A stretch of 6,288 nt of DNA from NCBI GenBank assembly GCA_945788595.1, contig CALZMS010000061.1, positions 1-6,288 of the forward strand, read 5' to 3'. This document shows positions 1 through 5,618 of the stretch, one piece after another. The stretch is from an uncultured Lachnospiraceae bacterium (GTDB lineage: Bacteria; Bacillota; Clostridia; Lachnospirales; Lachnospiraceae). Below the pieces are notes generated by a model. It worked only from the letters and a program-made list of their open reading frames with translations. It was not told where the DNA came from and searched no databases. Each line of letters begins with the position of its first letter. The stretch's first letter is position 1. Both the position numbers and the translations under genes were made by a program.

Positions 1-765
1 AATGCGCAGGATGGGCAGGAGGAAAAGCTTTGCCTCAAGGATATCAGCTTTACCCTGGAAAAGGGAGAAGCTCTGTCCATGATCGGTACGTCGGGAAGCG
101 GTAAAACTACCCTTCTTCGCTGCCTGAATTTCCTGGAGACACCCACCAGCGGCAAGATCCTGGTAAACGATAAGCCGGTATTTGATTCTGAGACCGCCGG
201 AAGGATGTCCGAGTCACAGATCCGGGAAAACCGTCTGCATTTCGGTATGGTTTTTCAGAATTTCAATTTGTTCCCTCAGTACACAGCGCTGGAGAATGTA
301 ACGCTGGCTAAAAAACTGATTGAACAGAAAAAGCCGGAGTTCAAATCCAATAAAGCAAAGATCCTTGCTGATATCCGCAAGCAGGGTGAAGCTCTTCTGG
401 ACAGTGTGGGCCTTAGTGCCAAAATGGGAAATTATCCCCACCAGCTTTCCGGCGGACAGCAGCAGCGTGTGGCTATCGCCCGGGCGCTGATGATGCAGCC
501 GGATATCCTCTGCTTTGATGAGCCCACATCCGCGCTGGATCCGGAGCTTACCGGCGAGGTATTAAAGGTTATCCGCGGACTGGCGGATCAGCACGCGACC
601 ATGGTGATCGTTACCCATGAGATGCAGTTTGCCCGGGATGTGTCGGATAAGGTGCTGTTTATGGATGACGGTGTGGTGGCTGAGTACGGCACACCGCAGG
701 AGGTTTTCGAGCATCCGACCCAGGAGAGAACGAAGCAGTTTTTGACGAGATATTTTGAGGGATAA
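1..765 (+). CDS. Polar amino acid ABC transporter ATP-binding protein (5' end outside window)
   Basis: This is the cytoplasmic ATPase subunit of an importer, most likely for polar amino acids (GlnQ/HisP/ArtP type). The reading frame is open from base 1, so the true start lies upstream; the ATG at 79 falls just before the Walker A motif and cannot be the start. In the 254 visible residues, Walker A is GTSGSGKTT (29-37), the Q-loop is in [10 protein letters not shown] (84-93), the signature is LSGGQQQR (149-156), Walker B is [12 protein letters not shown] (169-180), and the H-loop is VTHE (204-207). The [11 protein letters not shown] stretch and the ending with [10 protein letters not shown] are characteristic of the polar amino acid subfamily. 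A charged segment between the Q-loop and signature (about 106-130) looks somewhat longer than in E. coli GlnQ. Binding-protein and permease genes probably lie upstream, since the next gene is separated by a terminator. The substrate cannot be told from the ATPase alone. Confidence 0.93.
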   Translation, partial: NAQDGQEEKLCLKDISFTLEKGEALSMIGTSGSGKTTLLRCLNFLETPTSGKILVNDKPVFDSETAGRMSESQIRENRLHFGMVFQNFNLFPQYTALENVTLAKKLIEQKKPEFKSNKAKILADIRKQGEALLDSVGLSAKMGNYPHQLSGGQQQRVAIARALMMQPDILCFDEPTSALDPELTGEVLKVIRGLADQHATMVIVTHEMQFARDVSDKVLFMDDGVVAEYGTPQEVFEHPTQERTKQFLTRYFEG

Positions 766-823
766 TTCTGTGGGATAAATCAGAATGGTTCATGGGACTG
801 TTCGTTGATATGTATGACAATAT

Positions 824-861
824 AAAGGCGAAACAGCGCGTTTTCAGCTGTTTCGCCTTTT
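824..861 (+). terminator. Intrinsic terminator after the amino acid ABC operon
   Basis: A perfect 14-bp stem pairs 824-837 (AAAGGCGAAACAGC) with 847-860 (GCTGTTTCGCCTTT) around a 9-base loop. It ends in four T residues at 858-861. The short T tract and the matching A run on the other side suggest moderate strength and possible two-way action. It lies 58 bases after the ATPase stop codon and ends 17 bases before the AEC transporter start. Confidence 0.82.
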
Positions 862-866
862 ACAGC

Positions 867-873
867 AGGGAGG
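867..873 (+). promoter_or_regulatory. Ribosome binding site that sets the AEC transporter start
   Basis: AGGGAGG lies five bases before the ATG at 879. The earlier in-frame ATG at 792 has no comparable site, and starting there would place the terminator hairpin within the coding sequence. Confidence 0.85.
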
Positions 874-878
874 ACAAA

Positions 879-1784
879 ATGCATACACTGATAAATCTTC
901 AGATTACAATATTTCTACTGGTGGCAGTAGGTTTTCTGTTAAAACGTACGGGTCTTGTAGGGACGGAAGGACAGAAAAATATGAATGACCTTGTAATCTA
1001 CGTCATTCTTCCCTGCAATATTCTCAAAGCTTTTATGATGGATTTTGCTGACGGAATGGGTGAAGAGCTTTTGATCGTACTTCTGTTGTCTATTGGCGTA
1101 CAGATTCTGTCAGTGATTTATGGAAAACTGGTATTTGGTCGTAAGCCGGAGGGAAAAAGGAAATGTCTGCAGTACGGCACAATCTGCTCTAACGCGGGCT
1201 TTCTGGGCAATCCAGTGGCGGAGGGCGTATTTGGCTCCTATGGACTTTTGCTGGCGTCCGTGTTTCTGATCCCTCAGCGGATCATGATGTGGACGGAGGG
1301 ACTGGCTACTTTTTCCGGCACAAAAGAGGGAAAAGCAGCAGTGAAAAAGGTGGTGACCCACCCCTGTATTCTGGCGTGTTTGTTGGGAATTGTCCTGCTG
1401 CTGACGGGATGGCGTTTTCCGGCACCCGTTACCGGTGCGATTACCTACATCGGAAGCTGTAATACAGCCATGTCCATGATGATTATCGGAATGATTCTCG
1501 GCAGCATGGATTACCGTACTTTATATGACCGGACAGTGGTTACCTACACTGTGCATCGTCTGGTTGTTATTCCACTGCTGGTGTATGGGCTGCTGTATTT
1601 TCTGCCCATATCCCAGACCGTGCGGGGCCTGATAGTGCTTCTGGTAGCCATGCCGGCGGGAGCGACCACCAGTATTCTGGCATCGAAATATCAGATGGAA
1701 CCGGAGTTTGCCACGAAGATGGTGATCTTCTCTACATTATTGTCTTTGCCGACGATATGCGCCTGGAGTATATTCCTGACGTGA
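879..1784 (+). CDS. AEC-family (auxin efflux carrier-like) membrane transporter
   Basis: This encodes a 301-residue integral membrane protein, the usual length for bacterial AEC family permeases, which are thought to move organic acids, amino acids or similar anions; substrates of most members are unknown. The sequence is a series of hydrophobic segments, with an N-terminal helix at about 5-22 followed by KRTGLVG, a second at 37-54 containing VIYVILPCNILKAF, and others near 62-87, 120-138, 162-177, 196-209, 227-243, 248-265 and 280-300. Family-like motifs are NAGFLGNP (105-112) and MPAGATTSILASKY (258-271). I chose the ATG at 879 because of the AGGGAGG site. An in-frame ATG at 792 would add 29 residues encoded across the terminator hairpin, with no membrane or domain character. 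The gene must be transcribed by read-through or from a promoter I could not identify. It may be unrelated in function to the preceding ATPase. Confidence 0.88.
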   Translation: MHTLINLQITIFLLVAVGFLLKRTGLVGTEGQKNMNDLVIYVILPCNILKAFMMDFADGMGEELLIVLLLSIGVQILSVIYGKLVFGRKPEGKRKCLQYGTICSNAGFLGNPVAEGVFGSYGLLLASVFLIPQRIMMWTEGLATFSGTKEGKAAVKKVVTHPCILACLLGIVLLLTGWRFPAPVTGAITYIGSCNTAMSMMIIGMILGSMDYRTLYDRTVVTYTVHRLVVIPLLVYGLLYFLPISQTVRGLIVLLVAMPAGATTSILASKYQMEPEFATKMVIFSTLLSLPTICAWSIFLT

Positions 1785-1808
1785 GAGATCAGTAGAGGGT
1801 TCATGAAA

Positions 1809-1896
1809 TAGCTTACCAACAGAACTCGTAAGTCATTTGTTTTACAGAGATTTTTCAAAAATCATTTGGTAAAGCTAAGTATATTACATTTTACCA
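1809..1896. repeat. Imperfect inverted repeats with alternative pairings
   Basis: TAGCTTACCAA (1809-1819) pairs with TTGGTAAAGCTA (1866-1877) apart from one bulged A. A small inner hairpin, GATTTT/AAAATC, lies at 1849-1863. The TGGTAAA of the right arm (1867-1873) could instead pair with TTTACCA at 1890-1896. The element sits between the AEC stop codon and the terminator at 1912, so it would fall in the AEC transcript's 3' untranslated region. No coding potential is visible here. Its role is unknown. Confidence 0.5.
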
Positions 1897-1911
1897 GTGC
1901 ATCGAATAGTA

Positions 1912-1975
1912 AAAAACCAGCCATATCACTTGCATGATTTTCATCTGCTGTGGGATATGGCTGGCTTTTATTTTG
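1912..1975. terminator. Bidirectional intrinsic terminator between convergent genes
   Basis: An 11-bp perfect stem pairs CCAGCCATATC (1917-1927) with GATATGGCTGG (1954-1964). After one mismatch, four A-T pairs extend it (1912-1915 with 1966-1969). The plus strand continues as CTTTTATTTT, and the minus strand leaves the stem into a run of six T (complement of 1911-1916), so it can serve both the AEC gene on the plus strand and the acetyltransferase gene on the minus strand. The loop is long (26 bases) and may hold a small ATGA/TCAT hairpin. Confidence 0.8.
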
Positions 1976-2125
1976 CGGTATGTAGGATGTCTTTTAGTGC
2001 TTTTTTATTTTGCAATATGCTAGATGCTTTTTATTGCTTTTTTTTATTTTATCGTGTGCTGAATGCTTTTTTTGCGGTGTGCTGGATATTCTTTGTTGCT
2101 TTTTTATTTTTCGGCACACTGGATG
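1964..2125. repeat. Degenerate T-rich tandem repeat, unit about 37 bp
   Basis: A unit beginning GCTTTT(TT)ATTTT followed by a TGTGCTGGAT-like block recurs. The GCTTTT...ATTTT part starts at 1964, 1999, 2036 and 2098. The CTGGAT-like part falls at 1983, 2020, 2059, 2082 and 2119, giving steps of 37, 39, 23 and 37 bases, so one unit is short by about 14 bases. The unit at the right end includes the last codons and the stop of the acetyltransferase gene, and the left end supplies the T tract of the terminator at 1912-1975. Apart from this array and that terminator, I see nothing else between 1898 and 2103. Confidence 0.7.
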
Positions 2126-2730
2126 TTTGCCCACGCTTCGTCGTCAATTAATCTGCCTTTAAAATATGTTCTGCGGTCATCTTCCGTGATCTTGCGGATG
2201 ACTTTGCAGGGATTTCCGGCAGCAATCACCATGTCGGGAATATCCTTTGTGACAACAGAACCGGCACCGATTACCACATTATCTCCGATATGCACACCGG
2301 GGCAGATCACTGTATTCCCGCCGATCCAGACATTATTTCCAATGGTAACCTGTATGCCGTATTCGTATCCGGAATTCCTGGTGTCCGGATGAACGGGGTG
2401 CCCCGCCGTATAAATAGAAACATTAGGCGCCAGCTGGCAGTTATCGCCAATGACGATCTTTGCCACATCCAGGAATGTACAGTTGTAATTGGCAAAAAAA
2501 TTCTTTCCGACTTCTATGTGTGAACCGTAGTCGCAGTAGAACGGAGGATTGACAAATGCGTTTTCGGATTTGCCGAATAATTCTTTTACAATTTCTCCAA
2601 TAGCGGAAAAGTCAGAACGGTCAACGGTATTTAATTTCTGCGTTAATATTCTTGCTTTTTTCTGCTCCTCAAATACTTCTTCATCGGAAATGTACACCAT
2701 TTCCAGATCTCGTCTCGTCTTGTTATCCAT
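2104..2730 (-). CDS. Hexapeptide-repeat sugar O-acetyltransferase (maltose/galactoside acetyltransferase type)
   Basis: This is a 208-residue cytoplasmic enzyme of the Maa/LacA family, which transfers acetyl from acetyl-CoA to a hydroxyl of sugars such as maltose, glucose or galactosides. The N-terminal ~60 residues (from EMVYISDEEV, with EEQKKARIL) match the small helical maltose acetyltransferase domain. From about 68 onward come left-handed beta-helix hexapeptide repeats (IEVGKN, IVIGDN, VTIGNN, VWIGGN, VHIGDN, VVIGAG). The catalytic histidine is expected to be His111 in AGHPVHPDTR, by comparison with the GHPVH motif of E. coli LacA. The C-terminal part, SVVTKDIPDMVIAAGNPCKVIRKI, is the classic acetyl-CoA-side ending. 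The start at 2730 is chosen for a GGAG site five bases upstream; a 24-residue extension to a TTG at 2802 has no family character. It lies 96 bases downstream of the LacI gene on the same strand, so co-transcription is plausible. The natural substrate cannot be fixed from sequence. Confidence 0.93.
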   Translation of the reverse strand: MDNKTRRDLEMVYISDEEVFEEQKKARILTQKLNTVDRSDFSAIGEIVKELFGKSENAFVNPPFYCDYGSHIEVGKNFFANYNCTFLDVAKIVIGDNCQLAPNVSIYTAGHPVHPDTRNSGYEYGIQVTIGNNVWIGGNTVICPGVHIGDNVVIGAGSVVTKDIPDMVIAAGNPCKVIRKITEDDRRTYFKGRLIDDEAWANIQCAEK

Positions 2731-2735
2731 AAAAA

Positions 2736-2739
2736 CTCC
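2736..2739 (-). promoter_or_regulatory. Ribosome binding site that sets the acetyltransferase start
   Basis: GGAG on the minus strand lies five bases before the ATG at 2730, within AATGGAGTTTTT. It supports this start over the in-frame TTG at 2802. Confidence 0.75.
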
Positions 2740-2826
2740 ATTCCGCTGCTTTCTCCGGCAGCATAAATCGTGATGAAAAATAAATAATTTTGTGTTAGGC
2801 AAACAATGTATCTGTCTTAAATTCGA

Positions 2827-3867
2827 TCAAAATAAAGAAACAACAGACTGTCGTTCCACAATCTCCACATCCATCGTAATATGCTCCGGAATTTTCGCAT
2901 CCTTATCCCGAATCTTCTGCAGCAGAAGCTGTGTGGCCTGCAGCGCTTTCTGCGTAATATTCTGGGAAACAGAGCTCAGCTTCGGACTGGTGTACTGACA
3001 GAGGGAAAGATTATCGTAACCCATGACAGAGAGATCCACAGGAACACGAAGACCGCCAAGGCGAGCGCCTTCCATGATACCGATGGCACAGATATCTGCC
3101 GTAGTAACTACACCGGTAGGCTTGAGTTTGCCGGAAGCAATAGCTTTACCGGCCGCAATACCTCCTTCATAGGATGGGGGATTCTTGAATACAAATTCCT
3201 CCCGGAAGGGAATACCGGACTCCTCCAGTGCTCTGCAATAACCGCGGAAACGCTGGGTGAGCAGATAGTTTTCTTCATAGTCTGCCACAAAGGCAATCTG
3301 GCTGTGCCCCCGGTTGATCATGTATTTCGTGGACAGGTAAAGTCCTTTTTCATCGTCGGAACAGACATTTATCATTCCCGGGACAGACATGTGACTGTCG
3401 AAAATAGCCACCGGACAGGGGGAGCCTGTATTATCCTGCTGCAGTGATTCTGCAAATTGATTGATATAGCCGGTATCGTCGGGATACAGGAAGATAATGC
3501 CGTCAACGTTCCAGTTTTTAAGAAGGGATGTGATATCCCGCTCTCTGGATACCGATCTGACCATGGTGTAATAGCCATTGCGGCGAAGCTCCAGCTCTAT
3601 GGTACCTATCATCGCGCTTACATAAGGGTTTTCCATATAATTTTCGTCCAGAGAATCCTCATCCAGCGGAACTACAATGCCGACAATAGAAGAAGTGCGG
3701 CTGGTCAGGTTTCTGGCACTGAGATTCGGTACGTAGCCGCATTCCTTGATGATGGCATTTACTTTTTCAATTGTTTTGGCAGAAACACGGCTGTGTTTTC
3801 CATTGATGACGTTGGAAACTGTCATCATACTGACGCCGGCTCTGTCTGCGATGTCTTTTAATGTCAT
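2827..3867 (-). CDS. LacI-family transcriptional regulator
   Basis: A 346-residue repressor of normal family length. Residues 3-23 (LKDIADRAGVSMMTVSNVING) form the helix-turn-helix with the family TVSxVIN signature. The hinge helix is NLSARNLTSR (48-57), and Leu54 is the position that in LacI/PurR inserts at the central CpG step of the operator. From about 60 to 340 is a periplasmic-binding-like effector domain, with VCSDDEKG (168-175), HSQIAFVADYEENYLLTQRFRGY (188-210) and GYDNLSLCQYTSPKLSSVSQ (283-302) as recognisable conserved blocks. It reads divergently from a sugar ABC transporter operon whose upstream region has a CG-centred palindrome, so it probably controls that operon. The effector is likely a sugar or its derivative, but its identity cannot be inferred. 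A weak AGAG-type ribosome binding site precedes the ATG at 3867. Confidence 0.95.
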   Translation of the reverse strand: MTLKDIADRAGVSMMTVSNVINGKHSRVSAKTIEKVNAIIKECGYVPNLSARNLTSRTSSIVGIVVPLDEDSLDENYMENPYVSAMIGTIELELRRNGYYTMVRSVSRERDITSLLKNWNVDGIIFLYPDDTGYINQFAESLQQDNTGSPCPVAIFDSHMSVPGMINVCSDDEKGLYLSTKYMINRGHSQIAFVADYEENYLLTQRFRGYCRALEESGIPFREEFVFKNPPSYEGGIAAGKAIASGKLKPTGVVTTADICAIGIMEGARLGGLRVPVDLSVMGYDNLSLCQYTSPKLSSVSQNITQKALQATQLLLQKIRDKDAKIPEHITMDVEIVERQSVVSLF

Positions 3868-3977
3868 TTATTTCTCTTTTCTGTTTTTGATATAAACCTT
3901 AGAGAGTTTATAAACTATATTGTTAAAGGGGAAATAGATTTAATATAACGAAAATAAACCTATCAGGCGTTAGCGTT

Positions 3978-4006
3978 ATTATACTATATAAACCAACAAA
4001 AAGCAA
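3978..4006 (-). promoter_or_regulatory. Promoter of the LacI regulator gene
   Basis: On the minus strand, TTGCTT (complement of 4001-4006) and a perfect TATAAT (complement of 3978-3983) are separated by exactly 17 bases. Transcription would start near 3971 and leave a leader of about 104 bases before the ATG at 3867. The leader contains the AGTTTATAAACT palindrome and two TAAACC motifs, which would allow autoregulation. Confidence 0.65.
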
Positions 4007-4096
4007 GGAAACAGGAAGATGATTTCAGATAAAATCGTCATAATATATAAAAACAGCAGAAAAATACCACTATAATGCTGAAAATACAAAATGCAA

Positions 4097-4125
4097 TTGA
4101 CAAAAATACGGGGTGATGATAGTTT
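4097..4125 (+). promoter_or_regulatory. Candidate promoter of the sugar transporter operon
   Basis: A perfect -35 hexamer TTGACA lies at 4097-4102. The best-spaced -10 candidates are weak: TAGTTT (4120-4125, 17-base spacing) or GATAGT (4118-4123, 15-base spacing). Either would put the start near 4130, directly at the left edge of the operator palindrome, as in the lac promoter. A poor -10 is what one might expect of a promoter that needs help or is tightly controlled. Confidence 0.5.
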
Positions 4126-4130
4126 AAATA

Positions 4131-4150
4131 TAGATTTAGCGCTAAACCTA
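4131..4150. promoter_or_regulatory. LacI-type operator palindrome
   Basis: TAGATTTAGCGCTAAACCTA is palindromic at 9 of 10 base pairs, with a perfect 12-bp core TTTAGCGCTAAA (4135-4146) centred on CG. CG-centred, roughly 20-bp palindromes are the standard binding site of LacI-family proteins. It lies 57 bases before the binding-protein start codon and just after the candidate promoter, so a bound repressor would block transcription initiation. It does not fit the catabolite (cre) consensus well. That the neighbouring LacI protein binds here is inference. Confidence 0.72.
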
Positions 4151-4207
4151 AAGGAACGGAATAACAGGTAACCAATGACTTATGAAAGAAAAAGAAAGAG
4201 GTAAAAA

Positions 4208-5575
4208 ATGAAGAAGAGAATTTTTGCAGCCATGATGGCAGCAGCAATGGCCATGGCATCTCTAGCAGGATGCGGCACAGGCAAATCCGCGGACAGCAGT
4301 ACAGAAGCAAAGGTTGAAGTACCCACAGAGCCCTTCGGCGATACGATCAAATACGATCCTACCGTAGAAATCAACGAAGGAAAAGACATTTCCATAGAAT
4401 TATGGGAGTGGGGCAGTGACGAACTTTTCCAGCAGGTGATCGACGGATACACCGCAATCCATCCGAATGTAAGCATCAAGCTGGTCAACAATCCGTGGGA
4501 GGATTACTGGACCAAGCTGCCGCTGGCACTGGATGGCGACAAAGGACCGGCTATTTTCAACGTTCATAACAGCTATCATGAGAACCTGATCAACTATATG
4601 GCTCCCCTGGATATTCCGCTGGAGGATCTGCAGGCTGACTTTACTGGTGTAGATGCCCACGTAATTGACGGAGAGGTTTACTACATCGACTACGGTATGA
4701 TGACCGGTTCTGTTTACTACAATAAAACGATGTGGGAAGAAGCCGGACTGACAGAGGAAGATATCCCGAAAACATGGGACGAGATGCGTGAAGTTGCCAA
4801 GAAGCTGACAAAGAGAGACGGTGACAAGCTGATTCAGGCCGGTCTGAACTTCAACGATGATTTCCATCAGAATTATCTGCTGGGTCTGAACTATCAGCTG
4901 GGCGAAAAGCTGTTCCAGGAAGACGGAACAACTCCGAATGTAAATTCTGATGCTATGAAGCAGGTAATGCAGATGCTGGTAGACATGTATGAGGTTGACG
5001 GTGTTGGTTCCAAAGACTTTGGTGAGAAGGGTGCTGACAGCTTTGGTCAGGGACAATCTGCTATGGTTATCCAGTGGGGGCACTACTACAACACTCTGAA
5101 AACTACCTGGAGCGACATTGATTTCGGCGTATTTGAGATTCCGACCTTTGACGGAGAACCCTATGCCTACAACCGTTACAACGGTGAGTCTACCTTTGGT
5201 GTAAACAAGAATGCTCCGGCAGATCAGCAGGCCGTTGCTCAGGACTTCATTAAATACTTCCTGGCAAATGATGAAGCACAGATTAGTTTCAACCTGGCCA
5301 TGAGTACTTTCCCGGCCAAGAAATCTCTGGCAAACAACGAAAAGATTCTGGAAAATCCGTCCCTTAAGGTACTTTCCGAGCACATCGACCACTATATCTG
5401 GCCGGGCCCGATGCCGTCCACTATGGAGACATCCTTAAAGAAAGCCGGACAGGACATCTTCTTTAATGGCGTAGATATCGACACTGCTTTAGAGGAAGCA
5501 CAGCAGAACATTATCAAAGACATGAAGAACAGCAGCTTTGTTTCTGTTGAGAACCTGTACGCTTTTGACAAATAA
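4208..5575 (+). CDS. Sugar ABC transporter substrate-binding lipoprotein (family 1 solute-binding protein)
   Basis: A 455-residue extracellular lipoprotein that captures a sugar or oligosaccharide for a CUT1-type ABC importer. It starts with a lipoprotein signal peptide: MKKR, a hydrophobic stretch (5-20), and the lipobox LAGC with the lipidated Cys22. A Ser/Thr/Glu-rich linker (23-60) follows. The mature lobe begins ISIELWEWGSDELFQQVIDGYTAIHP (61-86), the usual first strand and helix of this fold. A second family block is YYNKTMWEEAGLTEEDIPKTWDEM (170-193). An AAGAGG site six bases before the ATG supports the start. The gene is divergent from a LacI regulator and followed 43 bases later by a permease gene, so it heads the transporter operon. 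The sugar bound cannot be named. No ATPase for this system is visible; CUT1 systems often share one encoded elsewhere. Confidence 0.94.
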   Translation: MKKRIFAAMMAAAMAMASLAGCGTGKSADSSTEAKVEVPTEPFGDTIKYDPTVEINEGKDISIELWEWGSDELFQQVIDGYTAIHPNVSIKLVNNPWEDYWTKLPLALDGDKGPAIFNVHNSYHENLINYMAPLDIPLEDLQADFTGVDAHVIDGEVYYIDYGMMTGSVYYNKTMWEEAGLTEEDIPKTWDEMREVAKKLTKRDGDKLIQAGLNFNDDFHQNYLLGLNYQLGEKLFQEDGTTPNVNSDAMKQVMQMLVDMYEVDGVGSKDFGEKGADSFGQGQSAMVIQWGHYYNTLKTTWSDIDFGVFEIPTFDGEPYAYNRYNGESTFGVNKNAPADQQAVAQDFIKYFLANDEAQISFNLAMSTFPAKKSLANNEKILENPSLKVLSEHIDHYIWPGPMPSTMETSLKKAGQDIFFNGVDIDTALEEAQQNIIKDMKNSSFVSVENLYAFDK

Positions 5576-5600
5576 GAAGACTTCGTTTTGGGCAATATAG

Positions 5601-5610
5601 AGAGGGAGGT
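5601..5610 (+). promoter_or_regulatory. Ribosome binding site that sets the permease start
   Basis: AGAGGGAGGT is a very strong site. The ATG at 5611 directly adjoins it and opens a different, short frame. The ATG at 5619, nine bases after the GG, is properly spaced and starts the long permease frame. Confidence 0.8.
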
Positions 5611-5618
5611 ATGCAGGT

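Larger units (their letters stand above)
3868..4207. promoter_or_regulatory. Divergent control region between LacI regulator and sugar transporter operon
   Basis: This AT-rich 340-bp stretch holds no gene longer than a few codons. It contains the minus-strand promoter of the regulator (3978-4006), a plus-strand promoter candidate (4097-4125), a strong operator palindrome (4131-4150), a perfect 12-bp palindrome AGTTTATAAACT (3905-3916), and repeated TAAACC motifs at 3893, 3955, 3989 and 4143. A 6-bp tandem GCGTTA lies at 3967-3978, around the expected start of the regulator transcript. A lone TATAAT at 4071-4076 on the plus strand lacks a matching -35 box. Confidence 0.75.

Noticed and set aside
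765..786. Small hairpin ATTCTG/CAGAAT directly after the ATPase stop codon
   Set aside because: It has only a 6-bp AT-rich stem with a 10-base loop and no T tract; the stronger hairpin at 824-861 is the terminator.
821..826. TATAAA as a -10 box for the AEC gene
   Set aside because: No -35 match lies 15-19 bases upstream, and it partly overlaps the terminator stem.
1897..2151. Plus-strand open frame of 84 codons with a hydrophobic, Phe-rich product
   Set aside because: It begins at a GTG without a ribosome site, runs through the terminator hairpin, and its periodic hydrophobic sequence is just the translation of the T-rich tandem repeat.
2063..2392. Plus-strand open frame of 109 codons
   Set aside because: It overlaps the tandem repeat and lies opposite the well-supported acetyltransferase gene.
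2881..3447. Plus-strand open frame of 188 codons opposite the LacI gene
   Set aside because: It has no recognisable domain and no convincing ribosome site, while the opposite strand encodes a full-length LacI-family protein.
4071..4076. Perfect TATAAT on the plus strand as a promoter for the transporter operon
   Set aside because: No -35-like sequence lies at a proper distance upstream and the region is AT-rich; the TTGACA at 4097 with the adjacent operator is the better candidate, though a second promoter here cannot be excluded.
4400..5392. Long minus-strand open frame (330 codons) across the binding-protein gene
   Set aside because: It lies wholly opposite a clearly recognised gene, has no family features or ribosome site, and follows from the codon bias of the real gene.
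5611..5613. ATG immediately after the strong ribosome site as the permease start
   Set aside because: It is only one base from the site and opens a different frame that soon stops; the ATG at 5619 is correctly spaced and in the permease frame.
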